NCBI GenBank assembly: GCA_023548195.1
Contig: JAJHZJ010000009.1
Location: 5,668,715-5,732,714, forward strand
Source of the DNA: Bettongia penicillata ogilbyi
Lineage: Eukaryota > Chordata > Mammalia > Diprotodontia > Potoroidae
Direction of reading: 5' to 3'
Length of the DNA: 64,000 bases
Shown here: positions 20,851 through 30,899 of the stretch, piece after piece
Layout: each line of letters begins with the position of its first letter
Position numbering within the stretch: the stretch's first letter is position 1
Translations under genes and position numbers: made by a program
Notes under the pieces: model-generated
Told to the model about the DNA's origin: nothing
Databases searched by the model: none
The model's input: the letters and a program-made list of their open reading frames with translations, nothing else

Positions 20851-20944
20851 CTGAAAGGGGGAAAAGTAGTTACCTCAGAAACTTGAAAATCAGGGTATTG
20901 AGTGCCTGAATAATCCAGATAATTTCTTCAAGCTGTTCAGTATT

Positions 20945-21118
20945 TTGGGGTAAAAACACTGGCTTTGGAATCACGGGACTTGTGTGATCTCAGATCCTAC
21001 CTAGGTGACTTTGGGCAAATTATTTGACTTCTTTATTCATTAATTTCCTCATCCATAAGATAAGGAGATTGTACTCCGTAGCATTTTCCATTTCTGAATC
21101 TAAAATGCTATGATTCTA
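20945..21118 (+). mobile_element. Mon-1-type SINE, sense
   Basis: 'ctggctttggaatcacggg', 'ggtgactttgggcaaattat' and 'gaatctaaaatgctatgatt'. Confidence 0.75.
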
Positions 21119-21143
21119 TTTCACTTAATTAATAAAAATGAGA

Positions 21144-21480
21144 GGATAGCTAGGTGGCTCAGTGGACAGAGTGCTGGGTCTGGAGTTAAAAAGACCTGAA
21201 TTCAAATCTGACCTCAGATACTTATCAACTGTGTGACTCTAGGTAAGTCACTTAACCATATTTGCCTTAGTTTCCTCATCTGTAAAATGAGCAGAAGAAG
21301 GAAATGACAAACCATTCCAACATCTTTGCCAAGAAAATCCTAAGGGCTCATTAAGAGTCAGATATGACTGAAACAACATGTGCCAAGCACTGTATTAAGT
21401 ATCTTTGTCAAGAAAACCCCATGGACTTGTCCATGGGGCCATGTGGAATTGGACACAACTGAATGCAATTCACAACACAA
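21144..21480 (+). mobile_element. Mar-1 SINE, sense, with second BovB-like tail segment
   Basis: 'gatagctaggtggctcagtg', 'aactgtgtgactctagg' and 'aatgacaaaccattccaac'. The BovB-like tail reads 'gccaagaaaatcctaagggc'. A second, shifted tail follows at 21395-21480 ('gtcaagaaaaccccatgg', 'ggaattggacacaactg'), so the tail is partly duplicated. Confidence 0.85.
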
Positions 21481-22085
21481 CAACTGGACACAACGTAACA
21501 TAACAATTCAAACAAGAACTAAATGAGAGCATTCCACTAAGTGAAATCTAACTGCAAATCAATGACCCTTGTCCTGAAGACCCTAGGTTTAAAGATACCT
21601 CATTCTCCTTCCACCCCCAAAACTGCCTGCTGGGATTATGCTGCCAATGGTAATTTTGTATTTCAATTCAGTTGGTAGTTAACAGAAGTCCATACTGTCA
21701 CATTATCTTTCCATTAGGAAGCTTTTGAATTATTCTGGAATTGCAGAGGTAATGGAGTGGAACCAAATAATAAGCTGGTTGCACAGTTACTCTGTTCTTA
21801 TAATGTGTTCTTTTTTAATGCAAGATTGTCAAGATCTTCATTCTGTCATTCAGTCAATTTTCAACAATTCACATGAACTTTGTGGCCTTACTGGAAAATG
21901 AATGGGATGTTCAATGTGTATTGTAGGGCTAAAGTTGTAACAAACTCTGATGCTTCAGCAACTAGAAACCAGCCCTGACGTACTCTTCTCATAGCATCAT
22001 TTCCAATTGCAAATCTTGACCTGACACAGCACTTGATTTTGCTCTTTGGATAAAAACACAATTATATGTATAAATTAATTCAATC
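21481..22085. other. Unrecognised DNA
   Basis: No repeat family, RNA gene or plausible exon recognised. Confidence 0.4.
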
Positions 22086-22520
22086 CAACAAATGTACTGA
22101 ATGTGTACTATGCACAAGGTACTTTGTTAAGCTCTGGAACAAAAAGGATGAAAGCTACAAGAAGCTATCCAGACCCTTCATTTTACAGATGATGGAATTG
22201 AACAGAGAAATGAAATGACTTACTGAAGGACGTACAGATAGTAAATAGCAAAATCAGAATTCAAACCAAAATCCTCTGACTCAAAATCCAGTGCTTTCTT
22301 ATTACACATCTTCATAGAAAGATGAGGTCAGATGCAATCTGTACCCTGATAGTTTAGTAGGGGAGATAAAATGTACACATAAATCTGAAATTCCAGTGAT
22401 AGATGTATAGAAGTAGTATAAACAAATTGCTATGGGAGATCCATGAAAGGAGAGACATCCTTTCTGACTATGGGAATGTAAGACTTCATGGAGTAGATAA
22501 GCCTTGAAGCATGTCAAGGG
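22086..22520 (-). mobile_element. L2 3' region, antisense, with SINE-core fragment
   Basis: 'actgaatgtgtactatgcac', 'gtactttgttaagctctgg', a Ther-like antisense core (22175-22290), then 'agtttagtaggggagataaa' and 'tgactatgggaatgtaagac' as L2 antisense continuation. Confidence 0.55.
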
Positions 22521-22521
22521 G

Positions 22522-22760
22522 TCTTGTTCAGTCATTTTAGTCATGAACCGATTTGGGGTTTTCTTGGCAAAGATAATGGAGTAGTTTTCCATTTCCTTCT
22601 CCAGCTCATTTTACAGATGAGGAAACTGAGGCAAAGAGAGCTAAGTGACTTGTCCAGGGTCATATAGCTAGGAAGTGTCTCAGGCCAGATTTGAACTCAG
22701 GAACATGAGTCTTCCTGAATCCTGACCTGGCACTTGATCCACGGAGCCACCTAGCTCCCT
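22522..22760 (-). mobile_element. Mar-1 SINE, antisense, full length
   Basis: 'cttgttcagtcattttagtc', 'ttggggttttcttggcaaag', 'cattttacagatgaggaaac' and 'ttgtccagggtcatatagc', ending in 'gagccacctagctccct'. Confidence 0.93.
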
Positions 22761-22789
22761 TTCAAGGGGTAGAGAAGATTCCAATTCGT

Positions 22790-23300
22790 TTTCTTCCCTT
22801 TCCTTCTTTCCTTAGACCAGAATAAAATCTCAATCTCTCTCTCTGTGTGTCCTTACAATTGTTATTTCCCTAAATGTAGCTTCTCTCTTCAAGCTGCCTC
22901 CTCCATTTCCCTGTCTCTCTCCTAGCATAATTATCTACTTACTACTTCCTCGTATTTTAATATTATGTTTTTCCCCTTCCCTCTTCAATGCTCCCTTGAC
23001 CAACTTAGATAAGAGAGGTTCATAGTGCTCCAGTCACTAAAAATAATCAGATTCCCCCTCTTGTTCCCTATTCCATCTTTAGGGTGTTTTCTTCTTTCCT
23101 TTCTTCTTTTCTCCTTTTCTTTCTTTCCTTCCTTCCTTTATTTTTTCTTCTCTCCTTCCTTCCTTGCTTCTTTTTTTATGTCTAGGCTCCAAGTTTGTCT
23201 TTATTTCCTAATTCACTTTAGAAGTGAATGGTTTTCTGGAAGAGTAATGGTTTTTTTCTTCTCCTTTCCAGATATAAGCATAAGCATTTGATCATTATTT
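22790..23300 (-). mobile_element. Probable 3' region of old L1-type/HAL1-like element, antisense
   Basis: Pyrimidine-rich on the plus strand (23090-23175), so the element strand has a purine-rich 3' region, as in the younger half-L1 copies. It is assigned by position next to the ORF1 remnant at 23300-24420. The left end is undefined and no TSD was found. Confidence 0.4.
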
Positions 23301-24420
23301 AACCTTTTAAGTTGCAAATGTGTTTATTTTTATTATTTCTAAGTTTCTCTTGTCTCTTCTGTTTACATTTCAAAGGTACTTCTCAGTTGTTTCTCTTGAA
23401 AGGAAAGCTTGGAAGTCATTATCCTATTAAAAGCACATTTTTTCCCTCTAGGATTAATCTCCAGCTTTTCAAAATAGGTTATTCTTGCACTTGCAAAGGT
23501 ATATTGGCCTTTTTCTTTTGTTCTTTATTATTTCACATTCCATTCTTCCTTTGCTTTTTCATATTTGCAATATAGTCCTTTGTGCTTCTGGCTGAGATTG
23601 CCTGGTATAGATCTCTCTGTCCTGCCTATACTTTGCAAAAAAAATTTTTAAGTGCAAGCTCTGGAGTTTGGCAAACACATTTCTCTGTATGTTGGATTTG
23701 AGGTTTCTTTCAGGCAGTGACCTGTGAATTCTGTCTATTTTGAATAAGCAGCTATATGGCAGAACAGATAGAGAGGAATATCTGGGCTCAAATCCAGTCT
23801 CAGAGACTTATTAGGGATGGGGAAGTCATTTAAACTCTATTCTCCTATATAAACTGAGAATGGTAATAGCACCAATCGCCCAAGGTTGATGGGAAGATAA
23901 ATAATATTTCTGTTTTACAACCCTAAAAGTGCTATATAAATGCTAACTATTATCATCATCATGCTTATTTTACTTACCATATGGTTCCAATAGTTCTGAA
24001 ACTAGTTTTCTTCTATAATTTCTTTGATGTTCAGATATCTTTTATCTTACCATGATTTTGGCAGAGCTATTGAATTTTAAATGATCTCTCTTTGTCCTGT
24101 TGTCTGTTGTTTTGAGTAGTAGATATCGTGTGTGTCCTTCCAATTTTCCTGACTTTTAACTTCACTCTAACATGTCTTCCTGTACCTTTGAATTTTTAAG
24201 TTTGCTTTCTTTCATTCTCTTTTTCAGGGCATCTGCTACTTTGGTAAGGTTTTCCAGCTTCTGTTCTAAGCTGTTTATCTTCCTTCCAAGTTTTCCTAGT
24301 CTGCCTTCACATATATTCTTTCTTTTTTTCAGTAGACCTCCAATCCCACTCTTAATATCTGTTCTGTGGCCAATCCATTCTTTTTCTAGTATTTTAAATG
24401 GTAATTATCACCAGGCTATT
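23300..24420 (-). pseudogene. Old L1-type ORF1 remnant (HAL1-like), split by a SINE
   Basis: Read on the minus strand, 24000-24110 gives an RRM-like piece with 'LNIKEIIEEN'. 23640-23750 gives 'KIDRIHRSLPERNLKSN' and 'VFAKLQS'. These match 'DIIFHEIIEEN' and 'IERIHRSRPERD' of the intact ORF1 at 48979-50067. The coiled-coil part lies at about 24170-24320. Stops and frameshifts are frequent. A sense CORE-SINE (23747-23960) splits the RRM. This copy is much older than those at 28 and 48 kb. No ORF2 sequence adjoins it. Confidence 0.65.
23747..23960 (+). mobile_element. CORE-SINE, sense, nested in ORF1 remnant
   Basis: 'agcagctatatggcagaac', 'gggctcaaatccagtctcag', 'cccaaggttgatgggaag' and 'aagtgctatataaatgc'. 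Confidence 0.75.
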
Positions 24421-25114
24421 CTCGGGGATGGGGGTTGCGGGGCAAGGAAGGTACTTCTTCACTGTATCTAAGAATTGCCTTATGTTTGCTCATTTCTTTA
24501 TTCTCTCCACTAGCAATGGCTGGGAAAAGCTGACCCACCCTCCTACCCCAACTTTCTATTTATTCTGAACTTCTCTTGGCTCTGCAATTCCTGGGAATTA
24601 CTGTCATTGCAATTGCTGGAGTAATTACAGTAGTTACTTCCAGAGGGAGTACTGCCAATCCCTAAGAACAGGGCCATGGATAGGAATGAAGGATTGGTAG
24701 CAGCCAAACAGAATTCTCAGTCCTCAGCCTGAAACAGAAAAGCTTTCAAGTCTGGTAAATAATTGTTTCTGGGTCCTTTCTCCTCCACACACTCCTGGAT
24801 GGTAGGAACACTGAGTAAGGTAAGCATGGCTGTTAAAGGACACAGTCCTGAATAGGGAGCTGGGGAAGAGTCAGTGCCAATTCATGCAATCATAGGCACC
24901 TGTCCTCCATAGCCATGGTTCAGAATAGAGCCTGATGTGAGCCAGGAGATAGAAGCCACCTTTCTTCTAACACAGGAAGATGTTATTCCAGGTGAGTAGC
25001 ATGTCTTTCATCATTTTCTTTTGGATTTTTTTTTTGTTTCTTACCTTACTGTAAACGTTTTTTGTTCATCTCTTATGTTGTCCTTTGTTTTCTATTATTC
25101 TTGATGTGGTTTTA
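24421..25114. other. Unclassified; possibly 5' leader of the adjacent old element
   Basis: Lies upstream, in the minus sense, of the ORF1 remnant, where a 5' UTR would be. I see no 'caagatggcgg' start motif and cannot align it to the leaders at 31.0, 35.3 or 48.3 kb. Confidence 0.3.
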
Positions 25115-25340
25115 GAACTCAAGTTCTAAATCTGGGTTCAGAAACTTTTTTTACTATTTTTCCTTATTTTGATAACTAAATATATAATTGGTATATTATA
25201 TATAAGACATTATATATAATATGTAATGGTATACATAATAAGCAATACAATTGGTTCCCTTTGTAATACTATCTATTCTTTTTTAAGCATTTAAACACAT
25301 TATTGTGAGAAGAGGTCCATATGCTTTACCACATAACTAT
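25115..25340 (+). mobile_element. hAT-like MITE ('ggttcttaacc' family)
   Basis: 'ctaaatctgggttcagaaac', 'attttgataactaaatata', 'ggttccctttgtaatacta' and 'attgtgagaagaggtccat'. It carries an AT-rich (tatata) expansion at 25180-25235. The right TIR is decayed. Confidence 0.65.
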
Positions 25341-25710
25341 AGAAAGAGGGAGTTTAGGTTAGCCAGAAACTTTCATATTATAATCTCTATCAGAATGCTT
25401 TTAAGAGAGGTGTATGTGTTTAAGAGGAGGAAGAAGAAAATTAGGAAAACTGAAAGAATAGGTGATAGATTAGAAGTACAGAACAAGACAAACATTCTTA
25501 GACACTGCTGTGTTGATTAATTTTACTTAACTATATGAATTATAAAGGAGGGCTTCTGGGAGGAGAGAGATATTGAGTAAATGGACAGTAATAGGGGTAA
25601 GAAAATAAACCATTAAAAATACATAGAAAAAGGTTCTGAAGGAAACTCAAAACAAGGCAATTTTATTACTACTGTGTTAATTTAAACTATGGTTGTTATT
25701 TTGGAAGTAT
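25341..25710. other. Unrecognised DNA
   Basis: No feature recognised. The basic 71-codon frame at 25305-25520 overlaps the MITE and is probably chance. Confidence 0.4.
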
Positions 25711-26018
25711 GCCAGACCAGATGTGGAAGTACATACTTGTAAACCTTGCTACTGAGGAGACTAAGGCTGATAGATTGCTTGAGTTTGGGAATTCTGATTT
25801 TCAGTAGGACTAAAGACAATCTAGTACATGAAATAAGTCTGGCACCAGTATTGTTAACCCTAGGAAACTGGAGCCACCAGGTTGCCTAAGGAGGTATGAA
25901 ACAGCTCAAGTAGGAAATGAAGCACATATAAGATTCTGTGCCTATGGATTTGGCTCTTGAGTGACCAATACACAGCCAACTCAGGTGAGATAGGGAGACC
26001 AAGTCTCAAAAAAAAAAA
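25711..26018 (+). pseudogene. 7SL RNA-derived retroposed copy (SRP RNA pseudogene or 7SL SINE)
   Basis: About 308 bp collinear with the complete 7SL RNA, not only its Alu domain. It has an Alu-domain start ('gccagaccagatgtgg', 'tgcttgagtttgggaattc') and an S-domain middle ('ccaggttgcctaaggagg' at 25877-25894). It ends in 'ggagaccaagtctc' and an A11 tail, which indicates retroposition. 7SL-derived SINEs are known from opossum; whether this is one or an isolated pseudogene is open. Substitutions are too many for a functional SRP RNA. Confidence 0.82.
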
Positions 26019-26049
26019 GCCAATATTTTTTAAAAGCCATTGTATGTTA

Positions 26050-26160
26050 AAAAAAAAAAAAGTTGAGCTTCATGAACAATCTTTTCTTTTTTTTCTGCTT
26101 ATTGAAATGATAATTAATGATAATTAAATTAATAATTAAAAGAATTTTTTAAAAAGAAAG
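26050..26160. repeat. A/T-rich low-complexity tracts
   Basis: An A13 run, a T-rich run and repeated 'aattaatgataatt' words. Confidence 0.7.
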
Positions 26161-26235
26161 CTAGAGGGAAAGAGTCACAAGTCATAAAGACAGGAGGCTT
26201 CAGGATAATTTACACTTGTTTAGAAGTAAAGTAAT

Positions 26236-26486
26236 AGCTGTCAAGGTGTGGTCCTGGGACCCCTAAGAGTTCCCAAAACCTTTTCAGGGGGTTTCAAGGT
26301 CAAAACTATTTTTATACTAATATTAATATTTTTAATTATAATCTAGTTTAGATGGGATAAAAATATAGATACATGTGTGTATATAAGTATGTGTGTGTGT
26401 ATCCCAAATAAAGTTCTCTGGGAGATCCTCAATAATTTATAAAAGTGCAAAGCGATCCTGAGATCACAAGTTTGGGAATCACTAAA
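26236..26486 (+). mobile_element. hAT/Charlie-like MITE
   Basis: Begins 'caaggtgtggtcctgggacc', then 'cccttttcaggggg'-like text with 'aaggtcaaaactattttta', and ends 'aagtttgggaatcacta'. The two ends form a weak terminal inverted repeat. A (GT)n tract (26370-26400) lies inside. Noncoding. Confidence 0.65.
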
Positions 26487-26639
26487 ATAGAAGAACCAAA
26501 TTAAAGCTGAAAAAAAAAAGAATTAGAATACTGCTTCTAATGACTCCCCTCTGAGTCAATCCTCAACTGCTCCTTACATTAAAGATTGCTGGCAAGGAGA
26601 CAAAAAAATGAATTCCATTTCCCTGAGATAATGACAATA

Positions 26640-26745
26640 AAACTGAGAGAGAAGTGAGGAGTGGAGGGAAAGAGATGGGGAGAGGAGAGAAGGAGAAAGA
26701 TTGGAGAGGAAGAGAGAGAGATAGAGAGAAAGAGAGAATAAGAAT
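26640..26745. repeat. GA-rich purine tract
   Basis: Purine-only runs of 'gagaga' and 'aggaga'. The Ser/Leu-rich minus frame (26574-26771) is its translation. Confidence 0.85.
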
Positions 26746-27020
26746 GATAATTTAGTTTGGGTTTTCCCCATTACACCAGAGAACCTTTAAAGTCACTTAT
26801 ACCTCATACATTCTATGAGTCTGTGATTGAGTTGAGAATAGTGAAGAGATTTTTTTTTTTTTAAGTCTTATAAGAATCAGTTGAAAGAGCTGGAGATTGT
26901 TAGCTTGAAAAAGAAAAGGTTTAGGTGTAACCATGCAATAATAATGTAGAGGACAATACCTTCCCCAAGCCTTCCCCCTGCTAGGCTTCCCACAAAACAG
27001 GTCTATTACACTCCTCACAA

Positions 27021-27785
27021 GCATTTAGGGTTGGGGTTAGGGTTAGGGTTAGAATTTAGGGTTAGGGTTAGGGTTAGAATTTAGGGTTAGGGTTAGGGAG
27101 CATTTAAGGGTAGGGTCAGGGTTAGGGTTAGCGTTAGGCTTAGAATCGAGGTTAGGGTTAGGGTTGGGCTTAGAATCAAGGTTAGGGCATTTAGGGTCAG
27201 GGTTAGGGTTAGGGTTAGGGTTAGGCTTAGAATCGAGGTTAGGGCATTTAGGGTCAGGGTTAGGGTTAGGGTTAGGGTTAGAGCGCATTTAGGGTAAGGG
27301 TTAGGGTTAAGGTTAAGGTTAGAGCGCATTTAGGGTTAGGGTTAGAGTGCATTTAGGGTTAGGGTTAGGGTTAGGGTTAGAATTGAGTGCATTTAGGGTT
27401 AGGGTTAGAATCGAGGTTTAGGTTTATGGTTAGGGTTAGAATCGAGTGCATTTAGCGTTAGGGTTAGGGTTAGGGTTAGGGTTAGGTTTAGAATCTAGTG
27501 CATGTAGGGTTAGGGTTAGAATAGAGGTTTAGGGTTAGGGTTAGAATCGAGTGCATTTAGGGCTAGGGTTAGAATCGAGGGTTATGCTTATGGTTACGGT
27601 TAGGTTTAGGGTTAGGTTTTTGGGTTAGGGTTAGGGTTAGAGTTAGGTTTAGGGTTAGGGTTAGGGTTAGAGTTAGGGTTAGGGTTAGGGTTAGGGTTAG
27701 GGTTAGGGTTAGGGTTAGGGTTAGGGTTAGGGTTGGGATTTAGTGTTAGGGTTAGAGTTAGTTTTAGGCTTTAGCGTTCGGGTTC

Positions 27786-27823
<38 letters not shown>

Positions 27824-28166
27824 GGTTAGAATCGAGTGCATTTATGGTTAGGGTTAGGGTTAGGTTTAGGGTTAGGGTTAGGGTTAGGATTAGGGTTAGG
27901 ATTAGAATCGAGCGCATTTAGGGTTAGGGTTAGAATCGAGGGTTAGGGTTAGGGTTAGAGTCCAGCGCATTTAGGGTTATTGTTAGTGTTAGCGTTAGAA
28001 TCGAGCACGTTTAGTCTTAGGGTTAGGATTTAGGGTTAGGTTTAGAATCGAAGATTAGGTTTAGGGTTAGGGTTAGGCTTTGCCTATCATGACGTTTTTG
28101 AAGAGCGCATTTAGGGTTAGGGTTAGAGTTAGGGTTAGGGTTAGGGTTAGGGTTAGGGTTAGGGTT
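27021..28166 (+). repeat. Interstitial telomere-like (TTAGGG)n composite array, left arm
   Basis: About 1.15 kb dominated by TTAGGG hexamers and one-base variants, with uninterrupted runs such as 27655-27735. At intervals of roughly 30-120 bp a non-telomeric word of about 15 bp appears ('aatcgagcgcattta' and variants), giving a composite minisatellite. Examples are near 27283, 27325, 27387, 27445, 27550, 27835, 27905, 27965 and 28103. A fragment of an L3-like unit ('tttgcctatcatgacg') occurs at 28078. The Pro-Asn and Leu-Thr minus frames here are repeat translations. The array continues beyond the inserted LINE at 31019. Confidence 0.95.
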
Positions 28167-28180
28167 AGAATCGCATTTTA
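28167..28180 (+). repeat. Target-site duplication, left copy (14 bp)
   Basis: 'agaatcgcatttta', identical to 31019-31032. It directly precedes the poly-T that is the reversed poly-A tail of the inserted LINE. Confidence 0.97.
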
Positions 28181-29269
28181 TTTTTTTTTGTTATAAATGT
28201 ATATATATATTTTTTTTCTATTTATTCATTTATTTATTTGACTTTTTGCATTCGTTTTCACAAAATTTTGGGTTCCAAATTTTTTTTCCCCTTTTATCCC
28301 CTCCCCCCACCCCAATACCCCAAGCAATCTAATTTTCCCTATCTCCAATCTGCCCTCTCTTCTGTCATCCCTCCCTTCTCTTGTCTCCCTCTTCTCTTTT
28401 CCCCTATAGGGCCAGATGACTTTCTTTTCCTCTTTAACTGTATGTCTTCTTTCCTAGTAGCATCAACAATACTAAACAGTTGTTCCTAAAACTTTGAGTT
28501 CCAAATTCTCCCCATCCCTCCCTCCCCACCCATTCCCTTTGGGAAGGCAGGCAATTCAATATAGGCCATATCTGTGTAGTTTTACAAATGACTTCCCTGA
28601 TTGTCATGTTGTGTAAGACTAACTGAATTACCCTCCATCCTAACCTGCCCCTCATTGTTTCTCTTCTGTCTTTTGATCCTGTCCCTCCCCAAGTGTTGAC
28701 TTCAAATTGCTCCCTCCACCCTTTGCCCTCCCTTCCATCATCCCCCACCTTGCTTATCTCCTTCTCCCCCACTTTCTTATCCTGTAAGATAGGTTTTCAT
28801 ACCAAAATGAGTGTGCATTTTATTCCTTCCTTTAGTCAAATGTGATGAGGGTAAACTTCTTGGGTTTTTTTTGGTTTTTTTTGGTTTTTTTTTCTCAGCT
28901 CTCCTCGTTTTCCCTCCACTAAAAAGTCTCCTACTTGCCTCTTAAATGACATATAATTACCCCCTTCCATTTCACCCTCTTTCCTCCCACTACATTTCTC
29001 TCTCACCATTTACCTTAATTTCTTTTAAGATATGGTCCCATCCTATTCAGTTCAATCTGTGCTGTCTCTGTATGTGTGTGCATGTGTGTATGTGTGTGCG
29101 TGTGCATGCATGTACATGTGTGTGGACCCACCAACTACCCAGATACTGAAAAGTTTTAAGAGTTACAAATATTGTCTTTCCATGTGGGAATGTAAACAGT
29201 TCACTTCTGGTAAGTCCCTTAAGACTTCTCTTTGCTGTTTACTTTTTCATGCTCCTTCTCATTCTTGTG

Positions 29270-30342
29270 TTTGAAAGTCAAATTTTCTTTTCAGCTCTGG
29301 TTTTTCATCAAGAATGATTGAAAGTCCTCTGTTTCAATGAAAGACCATATTTTCCCCTGAAGTATTATACTCAGTTTAGCTGGGTAGGTGATTCTTGGTT
29401 TGAGTCCTAGTTCCTTTGACTTCTGGAATATCCTATTCCACACCCTTCGATCCCTTAATGTAGAAGCTGCTAGATCTTGAGTTATCCTGATTGTATTTCC
29501 ACAGTACTGGAATTGTTTCTTTCTAGCTGCTTGCAAGATTTTCTCCTTAAGCTGGGAGTTCTGGAATTTGGCCACAATGTTCCTAGGAGTTTCTCTTTTT
29601 GGATCTCTTTCAGGTCGTGATCGATGGATTCTTTCAATACTTATTTTGCCCTCTGGTTCTAGAATGTCAGGGCAGTTTTCCTCGATAATTTCATGGAAGA
29701 TAATGTCTAGGCTCTTTTTTTGGTCATGACTTTCAGGTAGTCCCATAATTTTGAAATTGTCTCTCCTGGATCTATTTTCCAGGTCAGTTGTTTTTCCCAT
29801 GAGATATTTCACATTCTCTTCCATTTTTTCATTCTTTTGGTTTTGTTTGGTGATTTCTTGGTTTCTCATAAAGTCATTAGACTCCATCTGTTCCATTCTA
29901 ATTTTGAGAGAACTATTATCTTCATTGAGCTTTTGAACCTCTTTTTCCATTTGGCTAATTCTGCTTTTGAAAGCATTCTTCTCCTCATTGGCTTTTTGAA
30001 CCTCTTTTGCCAATTGAGTGAACCTATTTTTCAAGGTGTTATTTTCCTCAGCATTTTTTTGGGTCTCCTTTACCAAGGTATTGACCTGTTTTTCATACTT
30101 TTCTTGCATCTCTCTCATTTCTCTTCCCAGTTTTTCCTCCACCTGTCTAACTTGCTTTTCAAAATCCTTTTTGAGCTCTTCCAAGGCCTGAGCCCACCCG
30201 ACATCCCCCTGGGATGTCTGGGATACATAGGCCCCGCCCTCCACATCTTTCCCTGATGGTAAGAATAGTTCAAAGGCAGGAACATTTTCACCTGCTCAAA
30301 GAAGCTCTCTATAGTCTTATTTTTCTTCCCTTTTCTGGGCAT
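29270..30342 (-). pseudogene. L1-type ORF1 protein gene, broken by frameshifts
   Basis: It starts with the same N-terminus as the intact copy (MPRKGKKNKTIESFF). Near codon 24 it loses 16 nt relative to 48979-50067 (around 30262). The frame shifts, and the long surviving frame (30244-29291, 317 aa) lacks the true start. That frame keeps the coiled coil, the RRM (DNLKIMGLPESH, IERIHRSRPERD) and the C-terminal domain (ITYPAKLSI). A one-base loss near the end truncates the last dozen or so residues. RNA-chaperone function is not expected from this copy. Otherwise it is very similar to the intact ORF1, so the insertion is young. Confidence 0.92.
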
Positions 30343-30899
30343 TTTCCCAGCCAGTTACTTGACTTCTGAGATTCCTGTCCACCCCTGCCTAGATCCGCCC
30401 AGCTAGTGCTTGGGGTCTGAGATTCAAATGGGCTTTCCGCGCCGCCCACCCAGCTGCTATTCAATGTGAGCTTTAGTTCTGGTGCTGGGGTGGGAGCAGG
30501 GCTGCCTCCCAGGCTCAGCTCCCTCAGGTTGTTTATGCAGAGACCTTCAGTAATGAAGATCCTGCCTGCTGCTGCGGAAGTTCCGGGCCGCCAGCTGCTG
30601 CCTCCGCCGCTTCCTGCTCCCATCTCTGCCGCCGCTGCTTCCTCCCAAGGGGGCCCGAGCCATGGAGACACTCCGCTCCCCTCCTCCAGCCCAGGCGTCT
30701 CTCTCACTGACCTGTAGCTTCTGTGGGAGGAGGGACCTTCCCGACTGCCGGAGCTTCCGTCCCTGAAGCCTGCTCGGTCAGCTTCTCTGGGGCCGTGGCC
30801 AGGGCAGCGCTGAGGTGCGGTCCGCTTTCCGGGGTGCGACGGACTCTGTGGACGGCTCTCCAGGGCTCTCTGGAATGGAAATCTCTTCCACTATGTTTA

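Noticed and set aside
23025..24471. Phe/Leu/Ser-rich plus ORFs as membrane proteins
   Set aside because: They are antisense to a purine-rich LINE 3' region and a coiled-coil ORF1 remnant.
25711..26018. Functional SRP RNA gene
   Set aside because: Too many substitutions in conserved helices and an A tail typical of a retrocopy.
27049..27329. Minus-strand ORFs encoding Pro-Asn and Leu-Thr repeats
   Set aside because: They are direct translations of the TTAGGG array; they exist in two frames at once and have no gene context.
27021..28166. A true chromosome end (functional telomere)
   Set aside because: Ordinary repeats and unique DNA lie on both sides and the hexamers are heavily degenerate, so the array is interstitial.
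29751..30256. Plus-strand hydrophobic ORFs (61 and 139 aa) over the antisense ORF1
   Set aside because: They are antisense shadows of the coiled-coil/RRM region; the same shadow appears on the minus strand at 49081-49500.
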